64,000 bases of DNA, taken from the NCBI GenBank assembly GCA_963854835.1, contig OY978527.1, positions 37,583,040 through 37,647,039 on the forward strand, given 5' to 3'. A program made the position numbers and the translations under genes. Shown here piece by piece: positions 48,218 to 58,164 of this stretch (the first letter of the stretch is position 1; each line of letters opens with the position of its first letter). The notes beneath the pieces were generated by a model that searched no databases, was not told the origin of the DNA, and was given only the letters and a program-made list of their open reading frames with translations. Source of the DNA: Megamerina dolium (taxonomy: Eukaryota > Arthropoda > Insecta > Diptera > Megamerinidae).

Positions 48218-49654
48218 CGCTTTCATAAGTATCTTGGCAAGCACTGTAGCACCAGCGATTACATATGGGAATTTATTTGATTAAACACACACACACACAC
48301 ACATACACATTTGTATATACTCTAACACGCAAAAATATAAACAAGTAATAAAATCGTAATAAAAGTGGTAGAACTCCAGCAACAACAACAACAACTATAA
48401 CTACTTACTGTGTGCATGACTTCAATTCGATCGAGCTACATTTGGTGTATCATGATATATCGTTTGTTGTTGTTGTTGTTGTTCTTGTTGTTGCTATACT
48501 CATCGTATTTTGATATTGTTCACATTGACCGTGTTGTTGTTGTTGTAGTTTTGATTTCTTCTGCTTCTTCTTGATTTCACCGACAGAAGCAAGTGTATTG
48601 ATTTTGAATTTATTATTATTTTTTTCTTTTTTTCAATTCTTTATTCTTGCTTTTGGTGTTCTGTTAATTATTAATGTGTCATACGAATTATGTGAATAGA
48701 TTGACTATTTTTCTTTCATTTGGACTTGTCATACGATACTCTTGTGCTATTGTTATTATTGTCTGATTTGCGGTTTATATTTTTCTTTCATTCATTCAAT
48801 TCAACACTCACCACCACCAACATCCAAATGCCAAATGTGGTCTTTTATAGTTGATTACCAAGTATAGAATATAGAACCTATATATATTTATATTTTGTAT
48901 TGAATGTAATGAAATATGCTTGTGGCATTATTTTATTATAAGCTTTGTATTTTTGCTAGAGTGTGCTCTTTGACCTAAGCCAATATTAGACTTTTTTCTC
49001 TGATTCGAAGAATATCATTATATTCCTTTGACTCTTGACGCCTTCTTACAACTTGATTGTCTAGCACAGCAATAGGTTGATAGATTGTCTATTTTGGAAC
49101 CGGTATTAATAATGGGAGTATAACTTTTTCTAAGTAGTCAAACAAAATTTCCAACCATTTTTCAAAAAATATGTTGTCTATTGTCTTATGACCTACGTAT
49201 ATTTGTGTCAAGTTCCAAAGGTAAGTTTTTGGATATCTTCCACTGCCCTACATAGGAGCATCTACGTTTTAGGAACGCTTTATATTATAGAAAATCCTTA
49301 TAAATTGTGTATATAAATCCTTTGAATTGTATTGAATTGGAATAATTTCTCATCAGGAAATATGATAATGATTTGCGATTGTTTTTGGTGTAATTTTTTA
49401 CCAAAAACGATCAGATCCGTTAGTATAATTGGTTCAAAAGTACCGGGAAATTTTAATTTAAATCGTGTTGGTGTTTTAATACTGATAAATGTTTTAATTT
49501 TGAAGTTGCTAGTACTGTTTCTGTCGTTTGTGTTAAATTTCATGATATTAGCTCCATTTCTTAAATATTTATGCTTGTGTTTTTGTGAACAATTAAACGT
49601 GAATTTTTCGATTTTTACAATATCTCGAATTATTTAACAAAGAAGTTTCATTAA

Positions 49655-49936
49655 ATTTGTACGAGGAATTAAATTTCTACAGCCGAAACGTCGAAAACAC
49701 AAGTATATGAATGGTACAAATTGCTCGAAGTGGGGACGCGAACGTGTTGAGACGCATAACGTCCCGTACAATCAATCACATCAACTGATGATCAAGACAT
49801 CAAATCAGAGAATCAAATCAAAGAATTGGTATTCGAAAATCATCGATTGACAGTTAGAGAGAGAGAGAGAGATATTACTGATATCGTTGAAATATTAGAA
49901 GGATCAGTGAAGATCATTTCGAATCATCATTTATGT
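49655..49936 (+). pseudogene. Mariner transposase DNA-binding remnant
   Basis: The plus strand reads AETSKTQVYEWYKLLEVGTR, then TSTDDQDIKSENQIKELVFE, NHRLTVRE and IVEILEGSVKIISNHHL. This corresponds to the two helix-turn-helix subdomains and linker of a mariner transposase. Nothing of the catalytic domain follows; the homology stops at an (AAT)n array. A (GA)n expansion (about 49857-49872) interrupts the LTVRE block. It is a different family from the other mariners in this window. Confidence 0.7.
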
Positions 49937-50025
49937 AATAATAATAATAATAATAATAATATTAATAATAATATAATAATAATAATAATATTAATAATAA
50001 TATAATAATAATAATAAGAATAATA
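49937..50025. repeat. (AAT)n microsatellite with internal higher-order period
   Basis: An AAT array of about 89 bp in which a variant unit with ATTAATAATAATAT recurs at roughly 30-bp spacing, suggesting array growth by block duplication. Confidence 0.9.
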
Positions 50026-50147
50026 ATTTAACTATAGTAGGTTGCTCCAAAGAGCTAATACTGCGACGTAAAAGATCTTTTGTGTCCCCTACATATTTAA
50101 TTTATTAATCCATATGATTGCTATTATAGCACTTGTATTAAACCTGA

Positions 50148-50445
50148 TGGCATCAATTAGTTTTTCTTTCGAAGAGTACCTACGTGCTGGCAAGAATTGA
50201 CAATTTTTCCGGTAGTAATAATTTGCCAAAAATGCTTCTTAAAAGAGCTCTCTGACAAAACTAAGTGATGTCACAAGGGTTCTGCCGTTCGGAAGCGGCT
50301 AATATAAGTAGGCCCCTTCTAATGCTGTCCAAATTTAACACGCACAATAGTATTGGAAGAGAAGCTCAGTGATATCACAATGGACCTTTCTGGCCTAAGT
50401 GTGTCCTCTCAGAGAGAAGGCAGACACATAACCTAACCTAACCTA
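50148..50445 (+). repeat. SINE, (CCTAA)-tailed subfamily
   Basis: The body and a well preserved 3' end: TTTTTCTTTCGAAGAGTACC, AGTGATGTCACAAGGGTTCT, GCCGTTCGGAAGCGGCTAAT, GCCCCTTCTAATGCTGTCC, GAAGAGAAGCTCAGTGATAT, CACAATGGACCTTTCTGGCC, TAAGTGTGTCCTCTCAGAGA and three CCTAA units. The tRNA head is missing. It abuts, tail to tail, a minus-strand LINE end at about 50450. Confidence 0.87.
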
Positions 50446-50449
50446 TCAA

Positions 50450-50960
50450 TTGGTTAGGCCCCTCCTCCTAACTGGTTGTGTCCTGCTTATGGAACGGGGG
50501 AAGTAGGAAGCAATTTTCTTCCATTAACTTTTCCAATTTGTGGATGAAGTTGAGAATATCCATCACAGGAATATTTTTTTTAATTCTCCCGAATGCAGTT
50601 GATGTCGGTGAAAATAATGAAGCCTGATTCTAGTTAATGCAATACAATTACACAGTATGTGCTCTGTGGTCTCGTCCTCTTTGAGGCAGAGCCTACACTC
50701 TGTATCATCCAGAAGGTGGATTTTAGTGTGATGGTATTTCAAGTAATAATAACCTGAGAGCAATCCTACCAGTTTCCTAATATCTGCTTTACTCATTTTG
50801 CACAGTTCCCTATTATAGGTATATCGTCGTACCAGTCTTTTAGTTTGACGCATTGTATGAAGCCCCTCACCATATCGATTTTCGATTTAGCTTCGGCCCA
50901 GTTTACACCACAACATGGTTGAGGATCAATATGTTTTGTTGCTGAGCCAATCGTAGCTAC
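50450..50960 (-). pseudogene. RNase H LINE C-terminal fragment with zinc knuckle
   Basis: The minus strand encodes the end of a LINE polyprotein: DPQPCCGVNWAEAKSKI, MVRGFIQCVKLKDWYDDI, then KADIRKLVGLLSGYY, LKYHHTKIHLLDDTECRLCL, KEDETTEHILCNCIALTRIR and LHYFHRHQL (50563-50853). The CxxC...H...C pattern is the C-terminal zinc finger seen also at 58915-58985. The remaining 3' part ends in GGCCTAACC near 50450. RT and RNase H core are absent, so it is 5'-truncated. Confidence 0.8.
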
Positions 50961-52635
50961 ACTTTTACACTTTCACATGCATTGGATTTAATTCTTCTTC
51001 TATTTAAAATATGAGTTCTTGCTGTTTCTGTTTGAGTCAGCTGTTGTTATCAAATAATTTTGTCATTTTTACCATGACGACTGAATTATTATCAAAAACA
51101 CTGATGAATAAAAGTCAAAACTAACAATCGATAGAGTATCCCTCCCTCACAGCTTGATTCAAAGGTTAGACGTGTTTGAAGCGGCCGTGTAAAATATTAA
51201 ATCACAGTTATCTAAATTTATATTTGAAAATCGAGATAAGATAATCATCAATAATCATCATAAAATAATTTCATTTTTTTTTTTCTAATTCTACTTTTAC
51301 AACGCTATTTATTGTTATATCCACACCTATACACTACCCATATTTTAATTTTTTTCATTTTTAATAAACATCTCATTCGAACTATAACACTATAACATGC
51401 AAGTCAATAAAACACCCACAATAGTTACCACCACAAAAGTCTTTATGTATTCATTTCCAATTGAAAATAAATTGTAAATTATATAAAACAAATATAATAC
51501 GAACACACGTGTTGCAGATCGTCATGCGGGCATGCCAGTCATATCGTATGCACACAAGATTGTAGCTAGTAATAGCGAGTGCATCAGGTGTCAATAGTTT
51601 TGACATCAAAGAGCAACTATTATCGAGAACAACAACAACAACAATCTCAAAAAGCGAATAAAATTGCAGAAATTATTGCAATACAATCGCAATCATTATC
51701 TGGTTGCAACGGTAGCCGCAACAGCAGCCACAGAAGTATCACAACAACAGTGACAGAGGACAGGAACAAACAGGAATAAACAAAATAAAAAATAAGAAAA
51801 AAAAAAACAGACAAAATAACAATAACAATAACAACAATAATAGAAATGTTGTTAATCAAAATCAGTATATAAAGGGGCTGGTAACAAACTGCAGGTAGTC
51901 ACAGAGTCAAAAGGCGACCAACAAGTATAAAATGTATGGTACAGGAAACAGCAGAAAATAGAAAAAACTAAAAAAAAAAAAAAAACAAAAAACAAATCAA
52001 ATAATATCAACAATAATAGCTGCAACAGTAACAGCAGCTTCAATAACAATAAAAAGTAAGTTCAACAATAACAACAACAACACCAAGAAATGGCAATAGC
52101 AATATAAAGTAATTGCAACAGCAACAGCAACATCAAAATGACAACATGAAGCACACATTATAAAAACTTACACACACATATATATATCCACACATAGTAA
52201 GGAGTGCTAAAATGACATATACATGCATACATATGAAGAGACAAGACTGGTGCCAATTGCATATAACCGTAGTTTAACAGCAACAAAGACAATGCTAACA
52301 GTTGTGCTCTATTACAAATGGAATGTATTTTGATTTTCATTTACCATTGATTTGAAGGTACGATAAGTAACAAACAAAACCTCGATAATTCTCAAAAAGA
52401 GTGTCTGAGTGTGGAGTGCCCCATATTTTGTAGTTCAAAAATGGATTTTAGGATATTTAAAAGGTTCGTTTAAAAGTCAAAAAAATTTTAAAGATGCATG
52501 GAGGTAGTTAAAATAAAAGATGTGATATGGCGGTTTTTCAGAAAGTTTTTAGATTTCTCACACAGTTTTTTAAGGGTAATGTAGCAACATATTTGGGGTT
52601 CTGTCACTTGCAATAGCGTCTGTACCGTTGGAACA
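50961..52635. other. AT-rich non-coding DNA
   Basis: No gene was recognised. CAA/CAG-rich stretches near 51626-51650, 51815-51840 and 52020-52140 give Gln/Asn-rich frames (for example 51579-51779), which I regard as microsatellite-derived. Confidence 0.55.
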
Positions 52636-52885
52636 TAGGTTAGGTTAGAGTATGTGGCTGCCCTCTATCTCAGAGGACACATTAGGCCAGATATGCCCTT
52701 GTGATACCACCGAGCTTCTCTTCCAATACTGCTGTGCGTGTTATATTTGGACATCATTAGAAGGGCCTACTTATATTAGCCGGTTCCGAACGGCAGAACC
52801 CTTGTCACATCATTTTAATTTAGTTTTGTCACACAGCACTTTTAAGAAGCATTTTTGGCAAATTGTTACTGCCGCAAAAATCGTT
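52636..52885 (-). repeat. SINE, (CCTAA)-tailed subfamily
   Basis: In minus orientation with the TTAGG-type tail at the left (52636-52648), followed by GGCTGCCCTCTATCTCAGAG, GACACATTAGGCC, the GAGCTTCTCTTCCAATACTG block, CATTAGAAGGGCC, CCGGTTCCGAACGGCAGAAC and the CACTTTTAAGAAGCATTTTT block. The tRNA head is missing. It mirrors the fragment at 89-291. Confidence 0.85.
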
Positions 52886-53817
52886 CTTGGATCATATTTA
52901 GCTAAAATATCTGTTCATTCGAAGCTAAAAATTTGCTTGAATATAAATTTTATGGCAAATTGCTTAAGGCGGGATAATGCCATTTTGGGGATATTTTACC
53001 TTTCTCTAGGTATTTTCGCTTAGTCATTACCTTGAACGGGAAAAGGGCCAGTATAAAATCCGAGGTATAGAAAAGGCTTATTATTTTATTAGACGCCATC
53101 AATTATAACACTTGATAAAGCATATTTCAAATAAGTGCATTTTCATTACACATTCTTCCATTAGTCTATCATATTATATGTAGCTATTTATATATTCTTA
53201 TTTAAATAAAATATTAAATATTTGTTTTATAATTTCATATGTATTTACACACATCGACGATTGATTATGTCAAGATTATGTCAAAGTACCTCGAAGCTTA
53301 TAATGCTCAACCAATTGTTATTAAGGAAAAATAAATGAAAAATGAAAAATAAATCAAGTTATAATTTTTCAAGCATTACAACAAAATTATTGATTATTAG
53401 ATCATATTATTTTGGATATAACTGTATATATAGGTAGGTATATATAGGTATAGATGTGTTCGTAGCAGCAACACAAATAGCTCCAGTCAGGGAATGGGAC
53501 AGCAATATAAAAATTACCGTTACACTCGTATTGCAGTGCAAATACAACAATATTGCAGTGAGTGTAGGCTATAAAAGAAAGGAAAAAACAATTGTTGTTG
53601 TTGTTGTTGTTGTAGTTACTTATGCCACCTAACTGCAATTTACGCGAGAGCTAATTGTCACTTGTAGTTAGTTATAGAACGAGTTACAACTCATATTTTA
53701 CAAGAAACCATCGAAAATACTAGTTCTATGTAATGCAGCGAGAGTTAGTTAAACACAAAATTATTGAAGGTGTGATTTCATCTACTCAGAACTAGTTTAT
53801 ATCTGGCTATAGGTAAT
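52886..53817. other. AT-rich non-coding DNA
   Basis: No gene was seen. A (GTT)n run lies at 53596-53613. Confidence 0.55.
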
Positions 53818-54170
53818 GCAGGTGGGTGCCGTTGCTCAGTGGTTAGTGTGTTCGCCTTCTGATCTGTAAGTCGTGGTTCAGTCCCCGGCAGATGCATAAC
53901 AAATTTAATATCGATAAGATTTTTCTTTCGAATGGTACCACCCACCGTCGGTAAGCAGTTGGCAATTCTTCCGGGTGTAACAATTTGCCATTTGCTGTGA
54001 CAAAGCTCAGAAAAAGTGATGTCACAAGAGTTCTGCCGTTCGGAACCGGCTAAAATAGAAGTTGGTCCCTTCTATTACTGTTCAAAATTTAACACGCACA
54101 ACAGTACTAGAAGAGAAATTCGACCAATGGGTTCTTCGCGGCTTATAAGCGCAACATATTTTTTTATTTT
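53818..54170 (+). repeat. tRNA-headed SINE, most complete copy
   Basis: It begins with a tRNA-like head (53825-53889): GGTGCCGTTGCTCAGTGGTT, with a box A-like TTGCTCAGTGG (one change from TRGYNNARNGG), TTCGCCTTCTGATCTGTAAG and GGTTCAGTCCCCGGC as box B region. The body has TTTTTCTTTCGAATGGTACC, GTAAGCAGTTGGCAATTCTT, AGTGATGTCACAAGAGTTCT, GCCGTTCGGAACCGGCTAAA and CACGCACAACAGTACTAGAA. It ends with GCGGCTTATAAGCGCAACAT and a T-rich tail. Internal pol III promoter elements would drive transcription if intact. It lacks coding capacity and needs a LINE for movement. Confidence 0.9.
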
Positions 54171-55324
54171 TTTTTTTTATTTATTTTATTTTTCACTCGC
54201 AGAACATTTCATCAATTATATCTGTTTTTGACTTTCTGAAACCACTTGGCATTGACAGATTCTTCAATCCATTTGCTTTAACGCTAAAAGGGTGATCTAC
54301 GAAATGGCATCGTATATGAACGGGAACTAGTCAACTAGTCATTCTGAAGAAGAGAACTAGTGAACCGACCATTAGTCGATTGCATCCGCTGTACTGCATG
54401 GTTCAATGGCTTTTTCTTCTATTTATTTATTTTATTTTTGTATGATGCTATGAACTAATATACAGGATTATTTGGTACAAACCGCAACGAACAAACGAAA
54501 CAACACCAATCACAACAACAACCACAGTAGCATCGGTAAGCACTACAATAAAATAGACAATTTTTGCACAAATAAAAATTGTTTTTTTGTTGCCTGTGGT
54601 TATTGTTTTTTTCGCTGCAAAAATCACACATTAAATACGCCAAAACCAAAAAGGAACAAGAATAACTAAATATGAACAACAACAACAACAACAACAACGA
54701 TAACATAAACATAAATTGAAAGAAAATCTGCAACAATGAAAATGATGCAATTTGAGCGTGTGCTCTCGTGAACATATATAAATGAACGCACATATATACA
54801 CACACTATACACACACACACATACACACATACACATTAACAACAGATGATAACACTTTCTTGCTAGAAAATTAGAATGAAAGGAAGAAAAAGAAGAAGAA
54901 GAAGAAGAAGAAAGGCAACAGAAAAGGTTATGCACAAAGTTAGCAAGCAAGCAAATGCACAAGAATAATAACAACAACAACAACAACAACAAATTTGCAC
55001 ATTGTGAAAGCATGGCAATATGGCAATTGTTATGCTTCCGGGTATAATATTATTGTTGGCGAAACCAAAAAACATTAACATGCTAGAAATGATGCTAATG
55101 ATGATGTTGATGTCAGCGAATGCGACTATTGAAGATTATAAAGAAGTACCTGTGCTTCTCATATGTACGCATGTAGGTGTTCGGTATTGCATACGTTCTT
55201 TGCCTAAACATTCTAAGGATATGGATTGGATAGTATTTGATGGGAAAATTATAAGTAACCAGAATTTTGTAGATGTTTCTAGAATGTTGTACGAGCAGCG
55301 ATTGATGCTAATTCCCGAAATTGG
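54171..55324. other. AT-rich non-coding DNA, simple repeats
   Basis: It holds (CAA)n at 54672-54699 and about 54970-54993, and (GAA)n at 54886-54912. The start of the 155-codon frame at 55020-55487 lies here; its first part (VLLICTHVGVRYCIRSLPKH, DWIVFDGKIISNQNFVDVSR) resembles nothing I know, and it then runs into a GC-rich repeat, so I do not call it a gene. Confidence 0.5.
54886..54912. repeat. (GAA)n microsatellite
   Basis: About eight AAG/GAA units within purine-rich DNA. Confidence 0.88.
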
Positions 55325-55964
55325 GCTAAAGTGCATTTTTTTGGGCCCAAGGCGCCCGGAGGGCCTTCGACACGCACTAGCTTCTCTCGGCTCAAAAGTC
55401 GCCGCCGCTTCGCCCCAAAAAACAAAAAAAAAATATATATATATGAACAAAAAAGAAACCAAAAAAATATTGAACACAAGTTTTTAATAAAAGAGGTACA
55501 AAAATGGGCGGGGTGGTTTACCCCTCAAAAAACACAAAATGCTCCAAAATGCATTTCCGAGGTTCAGAAACCCGGAAAACAAATTTTTTTCAAATTTTAG
55601 AAAATTTGCCCAGGGGGGGATCACAAAAAAAAATTGGCGCCCCTGCTTAAAAATCGGTAAAGCTTATCGGGTTCTTCACTTTAGTTTTTAAAATTAAAAA
55701 AAAAAGTATATTTATAAGGAAGTTTTGCACACTTTTATGATTGGGGCCCCAATTAAAAATATCAAATTTGGGGTCCTTGGCAAAAACACTCTTAAGTGAA
55801 GCCCATAAAATGCACTTATTCCCAAAATTGTACAAAATACCAATACAATACCGAGAGTAGTACGATCCAAATATAAATGCTATGTACATAGGGGAATTAG
55901 TCAGCTTTATAACAGCTTTATTAGGGGAGAAGTCAAAAAGAAAAATTGCGTGCGCCACTGCATG
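55325..55964. repeat. Unclassified repeat with hAT-like end motifs and a GC-rich island
   Basis: A compositionally distinct block. 55336-55425 is GC-rich (GGGCCCAAGGCGCCCGGAGG, GTCGCCGCCGCTTCGCCCC) within very AT-rich surroundings. Two similar motifs lie in the same orientation: on the minus strand CAGGGGCGCCAATTTTTTTT from 55644 leftwards and CAGTGGCGCACGCAATTTTT from 55960 leftwards. CAGKGGCG ends occur on some hAT transposons. No matching left end and no transposase were found, so the class is unresolved. GC palindromes TTGGGCCCAA and TTGGGGCCCCAA also occur. Confidence 0.45.
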
Positions 55965-57005
55965 TCATCACTCACTACGCAAACAGCAAAGTCACCGAAC
56001 CGAAGTCACCGGCAGGCCAAAATTACAACGATTACAATGGTGACGATAATAATAATAATGATGATGATAATGATGATAATGAGCAAAAATGAGAATCAGA
56101 AGGATACAAGAGAAATTGTCAATAATGCTCGAGATGATGACAAAGGTGTGGGTGTACAAAAATTGATTTAGTTTGATCAATTTTTGCGTATTCGCATAAA
56201 TCTTGTTGGGGTCGCAAAGTCAACGGCGATGGTAACACTTTTAGTAAAAGCTACAACAATTTTGTCTTACAATACAACTACTACGACTTGTATGTCGTGT
56301 GATAACTGATAATTTTCATAAATGTTCAATTATTTTTTGTGGCTACTGGGTGACTTGTATATGACGTACGAGTGCTGTGTGTTAGTGATGGTTTGGTAGT
56401 GGTGATAAATGTGCCGCTAGTGATGTGTGCTAGTGTTGTAGTTATTGTCGTTGAAATTTGTGATGAATCGTTTTTTTTTTTCCATTGCATATAGCAATAC
56501 ATGCATTCTGAGTATAGTGTTGTTATTGTTGTAGAGAATTGCAATTTTTTTCCGATTAAGCAAATTTGTGGTTTTGTGCGGCGTGATGTTTACAATGTCG
56601 ACATAAGGATGAAGTCAAGGCGATGACAATGATAATTATCATGTGCGATAATGATGCTAAAGTGAAGAGAGTATTAGTGATATTATGGTGATTATCGCAT
56701 GATATTAGATCCATTGGAATTATCGACTTTTGCTGAATTCAATCTGAATGAGTACTAGGAGTAATGCTGATTTTGGCCAAATTTTACACTACGAAGAAAA
56801 ATCTTGCTAGGGTAAACATTCTCTAAAGAAAATATATTGGATTGAGTTTTGCTATCACTCGAAGACCGATTGGCCCATTGTAATACTAGTTTCGAACTGG
56901 TAATTGTAAACCAGCGTAAAGTTTTGGAGAAGTTTATAATATTAGTTATCTATTCTCCTTATAATCTGCTATCATAAAAGAAAAACTAATTAAATAATTG
57001 ACAAT
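55965..57005. other. AT-rich non-coding DNA
   Basis: Nothing gene-like. ATG/AATG-rich simple sequence lies at 56041-56085. Confidence 0.55.
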
Positions 57006-57280
57006 AGAGCCACTTAGATCTTTGCCAGAGTTGCACTACCATTGTTGTGCGTACTAAAGTTGGATTTTTGTAATTTGAAAAGACCAATTTCTGTGATTTA
57101 AATATTTCTGAGCATTTTTAGAATATTGACTGCTAGAATTGCTATCGTACAAATTTAACTAATTCAATAATCAACATTATAGCCACTTAGATCCTTGCCA
57201 GAGTTTCACTACCATTGTTGTACGTACTAAAGTTGGATTTATGTAATTTGAAAATACCAATTCCTGTGAATTTTTTTTTG
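57006..57280. repeat. 173-bp tandem repeat, about 1.6 copies
   Basis: GCCACTTAGATC, TTGCCAGAGTT, CACTACCATTGTTGT, CGTACTAAAGTTGGATTT and GTAATTTGAAAA recur at a period of 173 bp (GCCAC at 57009 and 57182), with about 90 percent identity by eye over the first 100 bp. Confidence 0.85.
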
Positions 57281-57531
57281 GCGAAAATAGTTGGTTTTTC
57301 TTCAAGGATATCCAAGTATAACTTTTAAAATTTATTTCTTGTAATTTTTTCTTCAGAAAAATTTTCAAGTAGTATTTTTGTTCTACTGCCATGGATTTTC
57401 TCTTTCGTTTGATACCCATATCATTATACTGCATGAAGTATAAATATTTTTACGATTTTTTTTTTTTTTTGGTGCATAAATCAATTTTTTGAAAATTTGA
57501 CGTGATACCCTCTGGTGAGTACCGATCAACT

Positions 57532-57543
57532 TAGCAGGCTTGT
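57532..57543. repeat. Target site duplication, left copy (RNase H LINE)
   Basis: TAGCAGGCTTGT is repeated exactly at 59181-59192 around the LINE. Confidence 0.85.
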
Positions 57544-58130
57544 GTGTGGACCTTCTAACACCTTGGTTGGAGGTAATCTTCTCTGCATGCCTAAGGCTAT
57601 GCTATGTCCCCAAGACATGGCTACAAGTTAACGTGGTGTTTATCCCTAAAGGTGGAAAACGGTCCCACTCAAAGCCAAGTGATTTCAGACCTATAAATCT
57701 ATCATCCTTCTTATTTAAAACCCTTGAAAGACTACTTGATGTGTACTTAAGGGGATCTATAGATACTAAGAATATCTCTTCATTGCAACACGCATATAAC
57801 AAAGGCAAGTCCGTTGAGATAGCCCTTCACTCACTTGTGCAGAAGATCGAAACATCTTTGCACTGCAAAGAAAATAGCTTGGTCACCTTTCTATAGATTG
57901 AACGGGCCTTCAATAACATAAACCCAGCAGTCGAAAACTCTCTTGCTATGCTTAAGGTAGATGAACCTATTATTAGATTCATTAGTTTGTTGCTAAAGCA
58001 AAGAGTCTGGCCATCAACCCTGCCAAAACTGAGCTAGTCCTCTTTACTAGAAAGCATAAAATACCTATTTTTACCTTACCTAGAATTGGGAGAACTAATC
58101 TAAAGCTAACTGAACAGGCGAAATCCTGGG
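57544..58130 (+). pseudogene. Reverse transcriptase remnant lacking the YADD palm
   Basis: The open stretch to 57896 carries DLLTPWLEVIFSACLRLCYV, PKTWLQVNVVFIPKGGKRSH, SKPSDFRPINLSSFLFKTLE, RLLDVYLRG and LQHAYNKGKSVEIALHSLVQ, the fingers and early palm of a non-LTR RT. After the stop at 57894-57896 come ERAFNNINPAVENSL (relative of the F-D block) and, in another frame near 57990, AKSLAINPAKTELVLFTRKH, which normally follows the catalytic YADD segment. The YADD segment itself is deleted between about 57985 and 57990. The protein cannot polymerise DNA. Confidence 0.85.
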
Positions 58131-58164
58131 GGAGTGCACTACGATTCCGAATGCCATCGACTAT

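Larger units (their letters stand above)
46556..49654. other. AT-rich non-coding DNA, dense microsatellites
   Basis: No gene was recognised. It holds (TTA)n near 46950-46972, (CA)n at 47802-47829, (CGT)n then (GTT)n at 48159-48216, (AC)n at about 48282-48302 and a short (GTT)n near 48463-48482. Poly-Cys, poly-Leu or poly-Val frames over the GTT arrays are artefacts. Confidence 0.6.

Noticed and set aside
48081..48284. Poly-Cys, poly-Leu and poly-Val frames
   Set aside because: Direct translations of the (CGT)n(GTT)n microsatellite.
50430..50445. Interstitial telomeric (TTAGG/CCTAA) repeats, also at 52636, 59170, 33991 and 22050
   Set aside because: The runs are only two or three units and sit at the 3' ends of SINE and LINE copies, so they are element tails. 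Flies also generally lack TTAGG telomeres.
51579..51779. Gln/Ser-rich frame that could be an exon of a regulatory protein
   Set aside because: Derived from CAA/CAG simple sequence; short, no flanking splice signals or conserved domain that I can recognise.
53825..53889. Genuine tRNA gene (also at 35951, 14050-14107 and 27440-27497)
   Set aside because: Boxes A and B are recognisable, but the acceptor stem does not pair convincingly and each head continues into the same repeated SINE body.
55020..55487. 155-codon frame as a novel gene
   Set aside because: The first half resembles nothing known, the second half crosses the GC-rich repeat and a T/A-rich tail. Most likely fortuitous.
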